64,000 nt of DNA. Origin: an uncultured Litoreibacter sp. (GTDB lineage Bacteria > Pseudomonadota > Alphaproteobacteria > Rhodobacterales > Rhodobacteraceae). Location of the stretch: the NCBI GenBank assembly GCA_947504205.1, contig CANNGL010000002.1:620001-684000 (forward strand), written 5' to 3'. Positions 43,563 through 53,093 of this stretch are shown here, piece by piece. The notes below the pieces were generated by a model. That model had not been told where the DNA came from, made no database searches, and worked only from the letters and a program-made list of their open reading frames with translations. The translations under genes were made by a program, and so were the position numbers. Every line of letters begins with the position of its first letter. Position 1 is the first letter of the stretch.

Positions 43563-44392
43563 ACCCGACAAGGATTGGCTTTGGCCAGCTGGTCGAACTC
43601 CATCAGGCTTGTCATGAGCGCTGGCATATCACTGAGATGGATCATGTTCGGGCCATCTGAAGGCGCGTTGTCAGGATCTTGATGCGTTTCAAGGAAAACT
43701 CCAGCGATGCCCAAAGACACAGCCGCGCGTGCCAGTATTGGGGCAAACTCACGTTGACCCCCAGACGAGCCACCAAGTCCACCGGGTTGCGCCACTGCAT
43801 GGGTGGCATCCATGATCACTGGATACCCAGTTTGCGCCATGGTGGGCAGACTGCGCATATCTGCGACAAGCGTGTTGTAACCAAACGAAACACCGCGTTC
43901 GGTGAGCAGCAGTTTTCGGTTGCCAGTGCTTTCGATCTTAGACACGACATTTGGCATGTCCCAAGGGGCCAGAAATTGCCCCTTCTTGACGTTAATTGCC
44001 GCACCCGTCTCCCCAGCCGCGACTAGCAAATCTGTCTGGCGACAAAGAAATGCGGGGATTTGCAAAATGTCCACCACGTCAGAGACAGGTTTGCACTGCT
44101 CTGGCGTATGTACGTCCGTCAACACTGGGCAGCCCAACTCGGCCTTCACATCGCCCAGAACGCGCAACCCTTCGGCCATGCCAAGTCCGCGTTTGCCCTT
44201 CAAAGATGTCCGGTTTGCCTTGTCATACGATCCCTTGAAAACAAAGCTGGCCCCCGCGTCACCACAGGCTTTGGCCATCTTTTCGGCAATCATCAATGCA
44301 TGGTCACGAGATTCCAACTGACAAGGACCTGCAATAACGGTCAGTGGAAGATCATTGCCAGCAGTCAACTGGCCAATTTCGACAGTTTTCAT
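43559..44392 (-). CDS. kdsA: 3-deoxy-8-phosphooctulonate synthase
   Basis: The 277-residue enzyme condenses phosphoenolpyruvate and arabinose-5-phosphate to KDO-8-phosphate. Visible motifs are IAGPCQLES, KGSYDKANRTSLKGKRG, DVHTPEQ and DATHAVAQPGG. I prefer ATG 44392; a GTG at 44401 overlapping the upstream stop (GTGA) is possible. Cys in GPC and no clear second metal ligand make metal dependence uncertain. It ends a run with two capsule export genes, so it may supply KDO for capsule linkage as well as LPS. Confidence 0.94.
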   Translation of the reverse strand: MKTVEIGQLTAGNDLPLTVIAGPCQLESRDHALMIAEKMAKACGDAGASFVFKGSYDKANRTSLKGKRGLGMAEGLRVLGDVKAELGCPVLTDVHTPEQCKPVSDVVDILQIPAFLCRQTDLLVAAGETGAAINVKKGQFLAPWDMPNVVSKIESTGNRKLLLTERGVSFGYNTLVADMRSLPTMAQTGYPVIMDATHAVAQPGGLGGSSGGQREFAPILARAAVSLGIAGVFLETHQDPDNAPSDGPNMIHLSDMPALMTSLMEFDQLAKANPCRV

Positions 44393-44397
44393 AGAAC

Positions 44398-46038
44398 TCA
44401 CACCTGTTCGCGCAGTATCGACGCGGTCAGCGAGACCATTAAGTAGATGCCCGAAAAGATCAAGAAGGCCAAAATGGTGTTCTCGAATGCACGCGGATAT
44501 GTCGGCTCGTCGGGCGCGACAGGCGTAACACCGACCGAAAGATACCGAACCTGACGATTTGCTTCGAGACGCGCCGCCTCAAACTGGGCTTCGGCTTGTG
44601 CCAGAAGCGCCTGGCGGGTTTCCAGATCAGCTTGCGCGACGAGAAGCTCGCCCGAGATACGGGCCAACGATCCAGAACTCGCACTACTTTCGGTTAGCTG
44701 AGATCGCTTTTCGGCAATCAGTTTCTCAAGCTCATCAATCTTGTTTTCGGCGGCACTAACCTTGGCCTGGTTCGGTCGCGCGTTGGCCAGAAACTGCTGC
44801 AATGATAGCCGCTCAGTCAGCAGTTCCGTCTCCAACTGTGTAATCTGCCCAAACACGGCTTGAACTTCGCTTTCCGGGCTAAGGACACCCAGCTTTTCCT
44901 GTATTTCGACGATGCGCTCTTGGGCTGCGACCATCTTCGCTTCGGCCTGCTGTCGAGACACCTCGGCCCCGTCCATTTGGTCTGCTCGGAGGCGGGCGGT
45001 GAGTTGATCCACCTGCTCTTCAGCGTAGCCAATCAAGCGTTTGGAAAAATCAGCGCTTGTTTCAGGATCAGCGGCGCTTACTTCCATCTTGATTACGCCC
45101 TCGGTAGGATCGTAACCAATTTTTACGTGCTTTTTGAAAAGCTTATATGCAGCCTCATTTGTGCTATCCACTTCGATGCGTTGGATTGCATCTACCCGTG
45201 GGTCGCTGAAATGAGCCTTGAAACCTGCATCTCTATCCAGACGCAGCATCGCATCGCGTGATTGCAGGTAGCCCTGAACCGTGATGGAGTCCTGACTGTT
45301 GGCAAGCCCTGTCCCAGAAAACAGAGATCCCAACTGGCCACCTGCGCCGGACTCTGCTTGCTGAATGACAAATTCGGTTTTGGTGGCATACATTGGTGTT
45401 GCCACGACGTAGAAATAATAGCCTGCGATGAATGTCGGTATCATCACGAAATACAAGAGCCGCGACAAAAGCAGCATTCCACGGCGTTTGCGGCGACGTG
45501 CGATGTCTCGCTGAATTTCAATGATATCCTGACTACGTTCACCCTCGGTCAAGACGCGTGTCGATGGTAGACCAGTGGGCCGAGCTTCGGTGGACGGCAC
45601 CTGAGCAGGACGCTGCGCGGGGGATGCTGCGTCATCGGAGGACGGCGGAACCACAAGCTCAAGCATGTTGGCGCGCTTGAAGGGGTCAATTCCACGTTCA
45701 CGCAGCAGCCGGACTGCGTCAAAATCAGACTCTGGGTTAAGCCCCTGTTTTTGTGCAACCCTGCGCGCCATTCGCAATTGTCGCCCCGTCAGTTCTTCCT
45801 TACGGATGGCTTCAATCTGTTCCGCGGGGGTTTTTGGCTTGTCATCCGTCGCTTCCAGCTCAGTCGGTTTCGTCGGAAAGGTCTGACTCCCAAACCCGTC
45901 GTCTGTCGGCGTAAACAGCTGTTCATCTGCCACGCCCTCCATCGGAGACGCGGTCTGGGTCTTGGGCGGAGCCAAGCCATGAGCAGCCTCGTCGCTGCGC
46001 CGGATCCGATACTTCTTAGCTTTGGGTTTCGTAGTCAT
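44398..46038 (-). CDS. kpsE: Capsule polysaccharide export inner-membrane protein, KpsE/BexC-like
   Basis: From ATG 46038 the protein has 546 residues: a basic, Pro-rich cytoplasmic region of about 190 residues, TM1 (LLYFVMIPTFIAGYYFYVV), a long periplasmic coiled coil with PCP family repeats (QLTARLRADQMDGAEVSRQQAEAKM-type heptads), and a C-terminal TM (NTILAFLIFSGIYLMVSL). This matches the KpsE/CtrB/BexC polysaccharide co-polymerase of group 2 capsule export; the cytoplasmic extension is longer than in E. coli. The gene overlaps kpsT by 23 bp. Confidence 0.86.
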   Translation of the reverse strand: MTTKPKAKKYRIRRSDEAAHGLAPPKTQTASPMEGVADEQLFTPTDDGFGSQTFPTKPTELEATDDKPKTPAEQIEAIRKEELTGRQLRMARRVAQKQGLNPESDFDAVRLLRERGIDPFKRANMLELVVPPSSDDAASPAQRPAQVPSTEARPTGLPSTRVLTEGERSQDIIEIQRDIARRRKRRGMLLLSRLLYFVMIPTFIAGYYFYVVATPMYATKTEFVIQQAESGAGGQLGSLFSGTGLANSQDSITVQGYLQSRDAMLRLDRDAGFKAHFSDPRVDAIQRIEVDSTNEAAYKLFKKHVKIGYDPTEGVIKMEVSAADPETSADFSKRLIGYAEEQVDQLTARLRADQMDGAEVSRQQAEAKMVAAQERIVEIQEKLGVLSPESEVQAVFGQITQLETELLTERLSLQQFLANARPNQAKVSAAENKIDELEKLIAEKRSQLTESSASSGSLARISGELLVAQADLETRQALLAQAEAQFEAARLEANRQVRYLSVGVTPVAPDEPTYPRAFENTILAFLIFSGIYLMVSLTASILREQV

Positions 46039-46675
46039 AGAGCCTTTTCGCCTCTTCCAACGTGTCGAACATGTGTAGCTGCCCATTCAAAAGAACGCCG
46101 GCAGAACGACAGAATTTTTCCAGGGTCTCAGCTTGGTGCGAGACCACAACAATTGTGGCACGTTGCAGGCGTTCCTTGAGGATCGCGCCCGCCTTACGAT
46201 TGAACTCAACATCGGTGGTTGAAGGCATGCCTTCGTCGATCAGGTATATATCAAAATCAAGCGCCAACATCAGGGCAAAAGTGAACCGCGCCCTCATGCC
46301 CGACGAATATGTACCGATCGGCATATCGAAATATTCTTTCAGACCGCAAAGATGTCGACAGAAGGCTTCGATATAGTCTGGGTCCAGCGAATAAAGGCGC
46401 GCGATATAGCGGCAGTTTTCAGTCGCTGTATGCTTGGCCACGACACCGCCCATAAATCCCAACGGGAACGATATCCGAGAGCTTCTGAATATTTCGCCTT
46501 CATCGGGCTTTTCGAGGCCGGCCATCATATTAACCAGCGTAGTTTTTCCGGTACCATTCGGCGCCAATATTCCGATGGAATTTCCAAGTTCCACGCGAAA
46601 CGATGCGCGATCAAGGATGACCTTGCGCTGCGTTCCCGTCCAAAAGGACTTGGAGACATTGCGAAACTCAATCAT
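46016..46675 (-). CDS. kpsT: Capsule polysaccharide export ATPase
   Basis: The 219-residue protein starts MIEFRNVSKSFWTGTQRKV and has Walker A APNGTGKTT (38-46), signature YSSGMRARFTFALML and Walker B IYLIDEGM, typical of the KpsT/BexA/CtrD branch, which drives capsule export over the inner membrane. The partner permease KpsM and the outer-membrane KpsD are not in this window. Confidence 0.9.
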   Translation of the reverse strand: MIEFRNVSKSFWTGTQRKVILDRASFRVELGNSIGILAPNGTGKTTLVNMMAGLEKPDEGEIFRSSRISFPLGFMGGVVAKHTATENCRYIARLYSLDPDYIEAFCRHLCGLKEYFDMPIGTYSSGMRARFTFALMLALDFDIYLIDEGMPSTTDVEFNRKAGAILKERLQRATIVVVSHQAETLEKFCRSAGVLLNGQLHMFDTLEEAKRLYDYETQS

Positions 46676-46870
46676 GCGGGTGTGCCCCACCTCAGGATTG
46701 CCCACATGTTATCTGCGGGTCTGCTTGGCGAATATTCTATATCCGCATTTTGGCCGCATTATGTCGGACTGTTGCCCTGCTGATCAACGCCATTTGCGTA
46801 AATATCCCATGAATGCGGCAAAATCACCGCGTGGGTTTAGCGCCCAACTTGAGCCCTGCAACAACGCTGT

Positions 46871-48175
46871 TCAGGCGGGCTGTTTTTCGACCCGGAGCAG
46901 CTTTCCCGCGATAATGGAGATGATCGCCGCGACAAAACTGAACAAAGCTCCCATCTTCGCTGCATCCTGAACTGCGCCCGGATCAAAGGCGACCGACGCC
47001 ACAAAGAGGGACACGGTAAACCCGATCGCAGCCACGCACCCGATCACGATCAGATCAACATTGCGCATTCCTTGAGGCAATCCGAGGCCCAACGGCCCTG
47101 CCGCAATCCAGCCAAAAAGCAATATGCCAATAGGTTTGCCGATGATGAGACCTGCCAACACCAACCAAGTTGCTTCGCCGATGGATGAAAACTCGACACC
47201 GGCGTTCAGCAAGCCAAAGAAAAACAGGACAATCTCAACAGGGTGCTTCAGAGCGTGCTCGATCTGGTTGAGCAGGTCAGTCAGATACTGCTCGGCCTCG
47301 CTGAAAATACCGAATGCCCGATCCGCATGTGGGATCGTTGGAACAATAGGTAGAAGTCCTAACGCTGGATGCAGGCCAGCCTGCGCAAAACCATACCAAC
47401 TTAGAATTGCAGCGATCAGGTAAGGTAAAAAGTTGAGGCGCTTACGCACAAAAGTCGAATTCGGACGCGTCTGTTTGTGCCGATCCAGCTTTCGCGGAAG
47501 CCAGTTGGCGAGCACATAGACGCCGACGGCCGCGGCAAGCGATAGCAGCAACCAACTTGGGGCCAGCTCACCCGAAGGGTAAAACACCGCAAGAATGATA
47601 AGCCCAGCGGCGTCATCAGCAATCGCAAGCAGCAGCAAAAACCGAACTGCCGGGTGTCCTGCGCCGAAGACCAAGCGTCCAACCAAGTAAGAAAAAGCGA
47701 TGTCCGTCGCGGTGGGGATGGCCCAACCATTTGCAACCGCACTGTAGGTATCGGAGCCTAACCAAGCCGCCAAACCCAGATAAATCGCGATCGGACCAAA
47801 CATACCGCCTGCCGTGGCAAACAAAGGTGTGGCTGCTTTCTTTCCCCGTAGTGATCCGTTCTTCAAAATGACGGCTTCCCAAACTTCCTTGGCAGCAATT
47901 GCGAAGAAAAACGCCATCAGGATGTCGTTCACCAAATAATGAAATGTCAGGACCTTGGTAACATCACCAACTTCGTATTTCTCGTATCCGTGGCCGTAGA
48001 CTTTGGTCCAATAACTGTAGTCCAGCCCAATCAGATCGTTAAACCATAGAGGCATCTCAACCATCTGGTGATAACTGTGGGGATCGGTATTGGCCCAGAT
48101 CAGGGCTATCAGCGCGCCAATGATCAGCAGCAGCGAATAATTGGTGATGAAATTCCAGACCCGATACATTCCCAC
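46871..48175 (-). CDS. nhaA: Na+/H+ antiporter NhaA
   Basis: The 434-residue protein has about 12 membrane helices. ATDIAF (equivalent of Asp133) and IADDAAG (Asp163/Asp164 pair, ion binding) match E. coli NhaA, as do GIGFTVSLFVASVAF near the end. An insert between helices I and II with YWTKVYGHGYEKYEVGDV is longer than in the E. coli protein and common in marine alphaproteobacterial NhaA. It exports Na+ in exchange for protons; single gene. Confidence 0.93.
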   Translation of the reverse strand: MGMYRVWNFITNYSLLLIIGALIALIWANTDPHSYHQMVEMPLWFNDLIGLDYSYWTKVYGHGYEKYEVGDVTKVLTFHYLVNDILMAFFFAIAAKEVWEAVILKNGSLRGKKAATPLFATAGGMFGPIAIYLGLAAWLGSDTYSAVANGWAIPTATDIAFSYLVGRLVFGAGHPAVRFLLLLAIADDAAGLIILAVFYPSGELAPSWLLLSLAAAVGVYVLANWLPRKLDRHKQTRPNSTFVRKRLNFLPYLIAAILSWYGFAQAGLHPALGLLPIVPTIPHADRAFGIFSEAEQYLTDLLNQIEHALKHPVEIVLFFFGLLNAGVEFSSIGEATWLVLAGLIIGKPIGILLFGWIAAGPLGLGLPQGMRNVDLIVIGCVAAIGFTVSLFVASVAFDPGAVQDAAKMGALFSFVAAIISIIAGKLLRVEKQPA

Positions 48176-48231
48176 TCCATCTGCTTTAGGCGTGCAGATG
48201 GGGTAATCGAAGCTCGATCACGGAGCAATGA

Positions 48232-49254
48232 CTAAGCGATCACATTCCAAGCAAGGCCAGCAGCAACCGAACCTATGAACGCAAAACCCAGATAGGCGCC
48301 GAAGACCCGCGGCTTGACCAAAGCCCAGACCGCAACTGCGGCAGGAATGCAGCTTACGCCACCGGCCAGCATAAACGACATGGCAGCGCCATTGCTCATC
48401 CCCTGTGTCAGCATCGCATCCACCAGTGGCACGGCGGCATACCCGTTGAGATAAGCTGGAGCGCCGACCAGAGCTGCCAAAACAATCGGACCGGCGCCGC
48501 TACCTCCAAGGAAAGAACTGATCCAGTCCGACGGCACATAAGTCAGCATGAGGCTCTCGAGCAGATAGGCCAACAACAGCCATTTCCCCAAAAACAAGGC
48601 ATTGCTTAGCGCTGCGTCTTTGAACATCGTCACACGAGCTGGTTCGGTCCAAAAGGCCCAAACGGGCTTACCTCTGAAGGGAGAGCCGCAACCGCAACCT
48701 CCCGCAGCACTGTCTTCGCGCAAAGGGTCTGAAAAGAGTGCCGATTTTGCAAATAGCTTGACGCCCAATCCACCCATCAAGCCAAGCGCGACAGCAGCGA
48801 TTGTCTTCGCTATCGCAAAATCAAAACCTAGCGTTCCTGATGTTATGAAGAACATCGCGGGATCCATCAGCGGCGAGGCCAACCAGAATGCCATGACCGC
48901 TGACAAGGGTGCACCAGCCGCAAGCAGTGCCGCGATAAAAGGGATAACTTCGCAGGAACAAAAGGGCGCTATGCCACCCAATGTCGCGGCGAGAAAGATC
49001 ATCCGGGTCTCACGCCCCTTGAAGGCTTCTGCCAGGACGGATTCCGCACCGGTTGCTTTGAGATACCCAATGGCCAGCACCGCAAAAGTGATGAAGATCG
49101 CAGTATGACCGAAAGCCTCTACCGTGAAGCGCAGCGTTGGCAGAACTTGGGCCGGGTCAAATACAGCCAGCGTCAGCGGAATTGCCAAGATGACCAACCA
49201 AACCTTGGATAGTTTGGCCCACGGAGCAGGGGTTGGAGCGCTCAGATCAGCCAT
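48232..49254 (-). CDS. ArsP-like (DUF318/UPF0718) permease
   Basis: From ATG 49254 (MADLSAPTPAPW, 340 residues) the protein has about eight membrane helices and the family motif APFCSCEVIPF, with a cytosolic Cys-rich segment GGCGCGSPF. Members export trivalent organoarsenicals or related metalloid species. It is coupled to the upstream ArsR-type gene (start 8 bp inside that gene's end). Substrate is inferred from family and regulator. Confidence 0.85.
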   Translation of the reverse strand: MADLSAPTPAPWAKLSKVWLVILAIPLTLAVFDPAQVLPTLRFTVEAFGHTAIFITFAVLAIGYLKATGAESVLAEAFKGRETRMIFLAATLGGIAPFCSCEVIPFIAALLAAGAPLSAVMAFWLASPLMDPAMFFITSGTLGFDFAIAKTIAAVALGLMGGLGVKLFAKSALFSDPLREDSAAGGCGCGSPFRGKPVWAFWTEPARVTMFKDAALSNALFLGKWLLLAYLLESLMLTYVPSDWISSFLGGSGAGPIVLAALVGAPAYLNGYAAVPLVDAMLTQGMSNGAAMSFMLAGGVSCIPAAVAVWALVKPRVFGAYLGFAFIGSVAAGLAWNVIA

Positions 49255-49579
49255 GATCATGTCCCTCCATATCGGCGCAACACTCGGCCATAAGGAAATC
49301 GTTAAGCCGTTTGAAGGTTTCATAATCTGCTGCGGCGCAGATGATACTTCGGCCTTGCTTCTCTTGGCGGATCAATCCTGCTCCAGCAAGAATTTTGAGA
49401 TGATGGGTAAGGTTCGCGCCCGACAGACCTGTGGCTTGGCCAAGGTCCCCGATTGAAATACCCTCTGAGCCGGAGCGCGTCAGATGACGCAACAACGCCA
49501 AACGTTGCTCTGAACCCAGCGCAGCATAAGCGCTGGCGGCTTCGACTAGGGAGAGGTCAGAATCATCAAAAGCTTTCAT
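49247..49579 (-). CDS. ArsR-family regulator
   Basis: The 110-residue protein has a winged HTH (SIGDLGQATGLSGANLTHHLKILAGAGLIRQEKQGRS split over the recognition helix) and a C-terminal metal-site candidate ECCADMEGHDHG. I take ATG 49579. ArsR proteins repress until metal or metalloid binds; it probably controls itself and the coupled permease through the palindrome just upstream of its start. Confidence 0.88.
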   Translation of the reverse strand: MKAFDDSDLSLVEAASAYAALGSEQRLALLRHLTRSGSEGISIGDLGQATGLSGANLTHHLKILAGAGLIRQEKQGRSIICAAADYETFKRLNDFLMAECCADMEGHDHG

Positions 49580-49580
49580 A

Positions 49581-49606
49581 ATTCTATAAATATAAAAATA
49601 TAGAAT
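49581..49606. promoter_or_regulatory. Palindromic operator for the ArsR-type gene
   Basis: ATTCTATA (49581-49588) and TATAGAAT (49599-49606) form a perfect 8-bp inverted repeat with an AT-only 10-bp spacer, immediately upstream of the ArsR-type start. This fits an ArsR binding site overlapping the promoter. Confidence 0.65.
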
Positions 49607-49654
49607 CAAAGCAACCCCCTTGTTGCGCCATCATGCATCTCTAGTTTGAACGGT

Positions 49655-50245
49655 ATGGCAAACCTCAAAACTATTAAGTCAGACCTGAACCGTTGTCAGA
49701 TTTGCAAGGACCGCTTCGCTGCAACACATACCGCGCACACGCCGCGACCTGTGGTCTGGTTTGACAAGGGCGCGCGCATCATGATTGCTGGACAAGCTCC
49801 CGGTATGAAAGTTCATCTGTCTGGGAAACCCTTCACAGATCCTTCGGGGGACCGGTTGCGGGATTGGATGCAAATCGACGGCGAAACATTCTATGACCGA
49901 AGTCGTCTCGCTATCATTCCAATGGCATTTTGTTTCCCCGGTTATGATGCAAAAGGGAGTGATCTGCCGCCGCCAAAAATTTGCGCAAATACATGGCGCG
50001 CACCAATTGCTGATGCCCTTCACGATGTGAGGCTGACACTTCTGGTTGGTGGTTATGCTCAAAACTGGCATCTCGGCACAAACAACGTCACCGAAACCGT
50101 CCGAAGCTGGCGCGAGCATGCACCCCGTGTTTTTCCCTTGCCGCATCCATCATGGCGCAATACGGGATGGCTCAAGAAAAACCCGTGGTTTGAGGCAGAG
50201 CTTTTGCCAGACCTCCGCAGCGCTATCAAAGCGGCACTCGCATGA
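49655..50245 (+). CDS. Uracil-DNA glycosylase family protein
   Basis: From the ATG at 49655 (MANLKTIKSDLNRCQIC) the protein has 196 residues. It has the UDG-superfamily motifs: IMIAGQAPGMKVHLSGKPFTD (water-activating region) and a C-terminal LPHPSWRNTGW (second motif with His). An N-terminal Cys pair (C-Q-I-C) may be part of an iron-sulfur or zinc site as in families 4 and 5, but a full set of four Cys is not visible. It likely takes uracil or related bases from DNA. Overlaps the SseB gene by 4 bp. Confidence 0.78.
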   Translation: MANLKTIKSDLNRCQICKDRFAATHTAHTPRPVVWFDKGARIMIAGQAPGMKVHLSGKPFTDPSGDRLRDWMQIDGETFYDRSRLAIIPMAFCFPGYDAKGSDLPPPKICANTWRAPIADALHDVRLTLLVGGYAQNWHLGTNNVTETVRSWREHAPRVFPLPHPSWRNTGWLKKNPWFEAELLPDLRSAIKAALA

Positions 50246-51021
50246 CGACAACACCCCTCGACGTGGCTCACAGCCGGATGGAAAGTTCCGGCTCCGATAA
50301 CGATCGGCTTCATTTCTTTGAACGCCTGTCAACGGCCGAACTTTTTCTCTTGCTCGAGCATGAAGCTGACGGAACGGAAATCACACCCAAGCTCTTTCCT
50401 GTTGATGAACACGACTTGGTGCTCGCATTTGACAAAGAAGAACGGTTGACCGAACTCGCCGGGCCTTCACCTTTCGTGGCTATGAGCGGGAGGCAATTGA
50501 TTAAAATGCTTGCAGGTCAAGGCCCCGGCCTCGGTCTGAATTTGGATGTTGCCCCCTCCTCCTTCCTATTGGATGCGGAGGGTGTGAATTGGCTAGCAGA
50601 AACTCTGGAACGTTCGCCCGAAACGGGCGAGGCCCGACCAGACAACCTGCATCCGCCATCCGCGGTTCCAGAGTCTTTGCTACAGGCCTTGGACTCGCGC
50701 CTTGCGGCAAGTGCTGGTCTGGCACGGAGCGCCTACTTGTGTGGCGTGACCTATAAACAGGGCGGCACTTGCCATCTGCTGGCCTTCATTGATGCGATAC
50801 CCGAAGCGCAAGATCAGCTTGCCCGGTCCATGTCAGAAGCCTTGGTATTTTCCGGCATCGAAGCAGGAAGTTTGGATGTGGCCTTCTTCGATGCCTCTGA
50901 CCCTGTTGCCGCAAAATTGGCGACGGTCGGATTGCGGTTTGATCTACCGCAGCCGACATCGCCGACCGTCCCTTCAACCCCCGGCAGCAACCCTGATAAG
51001 CCGCCAATTCTAAAAGGTTAA
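50242..51021 (+). CDS. SseB-family protein
   Basis: The 259-residue protein shows the SseB N-terminal domain pattern with LFPVDEHDLVLAFDKEERLTELAG, PSPFVAMSGRQLI and LNLDVAPSSFLLDAEGVNWL, and a C-terminal SseB-C-like half with GVTYKQGGTCHLLAFIDAIP. The role of the family is unclear (enhanced serine sensitivity name is historical). Translationally coupled to the UDG-family gene; convergent with ghrA, 4-bp overlap. Confidence 0.85.
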   Translation: MTTTPLDVAHSRMESSGSDNDRLHFFERLSTAELFLLLEHEADGTEITPKLFPVDEHDLVLAFDKEERLTELAGPSPFVAMSGRQLIKMLAGQGPGLGLNLDVAPSSFLLDAEGVNWLAETLERSPETGEARPDNLHPPSAVPESLLQALDSRLAASAGLARSAYLCGVTYKQGGTCHLLAFIDAIPEAQDQLARSMSEALVFSGIEAGSLDVAFFDASDPVAAKLATVGLRFDLPQPTSPTVPSTPGSNPDKPPILKG

Positions 51022-51947
51022 TATCCCGCGCTGCGATCCACGACATGCAATAATGGTTCGCCATTCTCACCACGTCTGATGTTTTCAGCGATGACTTCCG
51101 ATGCGGTGTCTGGCCGGGTCTCCGCCGCGATGTGAGGGGTCACGGTTACGCGTGGGTTTGCCCAAAAGGGATGCTCCGGCGGCAATGGCTCTGTCCGGAA
51201 AACATCTAGTGTTGCTTGGCTCAGGTGCGCGCTATCAAGCGCTGCCAGCAGCGCCTCATCATCGATCAATGAGCCGCGTCCTGCATTTATGATGCTCGCA
51301 CCCTTTGGAAGCCATGCCAAACGCTCGGCATTCAGGATATCCCGTGTTTGATCGGTCAATGGCAGCAATACCACCAGATGATCAGACCCGGACAAACACG
51401 CCCGTAAGCCATCGGATCCAAAGTGGCAGGTCACGTCTGCAATGTGTTTTTCGGTACGGCTCCACCCATGCACATTGAAGTGCAGTGCTCTCAGCGCCCT
51501 GGCGCAGGCCTGCCCAAGTGTGCCAAGCCCCAGAATACCGACAGCCTTGTGCCGCGCCAGAGCGGCTGCGCCTGCACGCCATACTCCGTCTTGACCAAGG
51601 ATATGTCGATCCATTCCTAGATGGTGACGCAGTACATGGCCGGTCACCCACTCGACCATTCCTTCGGACAATCCTGGATCAACCATGCGGCACAAAGGAA
51701 CTTTGAGTGTCTCATTCCCGATGACATTTTCCACACCGGCCCACAGGTTCATAACCGCTTTCAGCTTTGGAAATACACTGAAGTCCTGCACCTCGCTGTT
51801 GGGCGCATAAATGATGTAGTCGACCTCTGAAGCCGGATAATCGGTCGACAAGTTTGCATCAATGCCAGCTGCGGCGAATGCGGAGCGGAGCGGGCGCTCA
51901 TAGTCCTTCCAGCTCTCGTGAACTGCTGCAAAAAGTATGTTGATCAT
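51018..51947 (-). CDS. ghrA: Glyoxylate/hydroxypyruvate reductase A
   Basis: The 309-residue D-2-hydroxyacid dehydrogenase has the NAD(P) motif GLGTLGQAC, the catalytic region INAGRGSLIDDEALLAAL and the His in TPHIAAET; the short N-terminal domain LFAAVHESWKDYERPL is of GhrA type. It reduces glyoxylate and hydroxypyruvate to glycolate and glycerate. It lies downstream of rodA with a 6-bp gap and may be the last gene of the shape operon. Confidence 0.92.
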   Translation of the reverse strand: MINILFAAVHESWKDYERPLRSAFAAAGIDANLSTDYPASEVDYIIYAPNSEVQDFSVFPKLKAVMNLWAGVENVIGNETLKVPLCRMVDPGLSEGMVEWVTGHVLRHHLGMDRHILGQDGVWRAGAAALARHKAVGILGLGTLGQACARALRALHFNVHGWSRTEKHIADVTCHFGSDGLRACLSGSDHLVVLLPLTDQTRDILNAERLAWLPKGASIINAGRGSLIDDEALLAALDSAHLSQATLDVFRTEPLPPEHPFWANPRVTVTPHIAAETRPDTASEVIAENIRRGENGEPLLHVVDRSAGY

Positions 51948-51953
51948 GGGCTG

Positions 51954-53093
51954 CTACCGGGGTCGATGGATGTGAGCGCTTTGCACCAATCCAAAGGCAA
52001 GAAGCAAGACCAACATGGCCGAGCCCCCATAGCTGACCAAAGGCAGAGGGACACCCACCACAGGGGCCAACCCCATCACCATCGACATATTAACCGCGAA
52101 AAACAGGAAAAACGTCAGGGCGATCCCCAAAGTCAGAAGGGAGGCGAACCTGTTTTGATTATTAAGTGCAGAGAAGACGCAAAAGACCAGGACCAACACA
52201 TACAGCGCCAACAGGGATATCCCACCAACAAAGCCGAACTCCTCGGCCAATGTTGTGAATATGAAATCGGTGTGCTTTTCCGGCAGGAAGTTCAGACGAG
52301 ATTGCGTGCCTTGCATGAAACCCCGACCAGTCCATCCGCCAGAACCCAGAGCAATCTTGGACTGTGTAATGTGATATCCAGCACCAAGAGGGTCCGAAGC
52401 CGGGTCCAGAAAGGTATCGATACGTCGATACTGATAGTCTTTAAGCAATTGCCAGGTTGTCCCGCGGGACTGAAAAACCGTGGCGACAAGCCCGATCGCG
52501 CCACCAATAACTCCCGCAAAATATAGCCAACTCACGCCTGCGAGGAACATGACACCAGCACCGCCAAATACGAGCAAAAGGGCCGTGCCCAGATCAGGTT
52601 GGCGCAAGATCAGAAACACCGGCAAAGCGATGATCAGCAGTGGAATTATAACCCAAACGGGCCGCGAAGTTTTCTTGATATCCAACCAGTCGTAGTAGGC
52701 GGCCAGAAACATGACCAAAGTGATTTTCATGAGCTCTGAGGGCTGCAAGCGCATAAAACCAAGGTCGATCCAGCGTTGGGCCCCCATGCCAATCGAGCCA
52801 AACAATTCGACGCCTATCAAAAGGCAAACACTCAACCCGTAGGCGACCCCTGCGATATTCCGAAGAAACCAGATCGGGATAAGCGCGACGCTGAACATCA
52901 AAGCCAATCCGAGAACAAATCGCTTCATTTGCGGCTCGGCCCAAGGCAGCATTGACCCGCCTGCAACCGAAAACAGCATCAGAAAACCAACCGAAGCAAT
53001 GGCCACGAGCAGGATCACCACAGGCCAGTTGAGATACAGGATTTTCGACGGGCCAGCGGGCACTGACTTTTTGTTGTACTCAAGATAGCTCAT
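51954..53093 (-). CDS. rodA: Rod-shape peptidoglycan polymerase RodA
   Basis: The 379-residue SEDS protein has ten membrane helices with the conserved FVLGLALMF, QPDLGTALLL (catalytic-loop Asp region) and LPLVSYGGSAML. It polymerises lipid II glycan strands together with PBP2 in the elongasome. It overlaps mrdA by 4 bp. Confidence 0.96.
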   Translation of the reverse strand: MSYLEYNKKSVPAGPSKILYLNWPVVILLVAIASVGFLMLFSVAGGSMLPWAEPQMKRFVLGLALMFSVALIPIWFLRNIAGVAYGLSVCLLIGVELFGSIGMGAQRWIDLGFMRLQPSELMKITLVMFLAAYYDWLDIKKTSRPVWVIIPLLIIALPVFLILRQPDLGTALLLVFGGAGVMFLAGVSWLYFAGVIGGAIGLVATVFQSRGTTWQLLKDYQYRRIDTFLDPASDPLGAGYHITQSKIALGSGGWTGRGFMQGTQSRLNFLPEKHTDFIFTTLAEEFGFVGGISLLALYVLVLVFCVFSALNNQNRFASLLTLGIALTFFLFFAVNMSMVMGLAPVVGVPLPLVSYGGSAMLVLLLAFGLVQSAHIHRPR

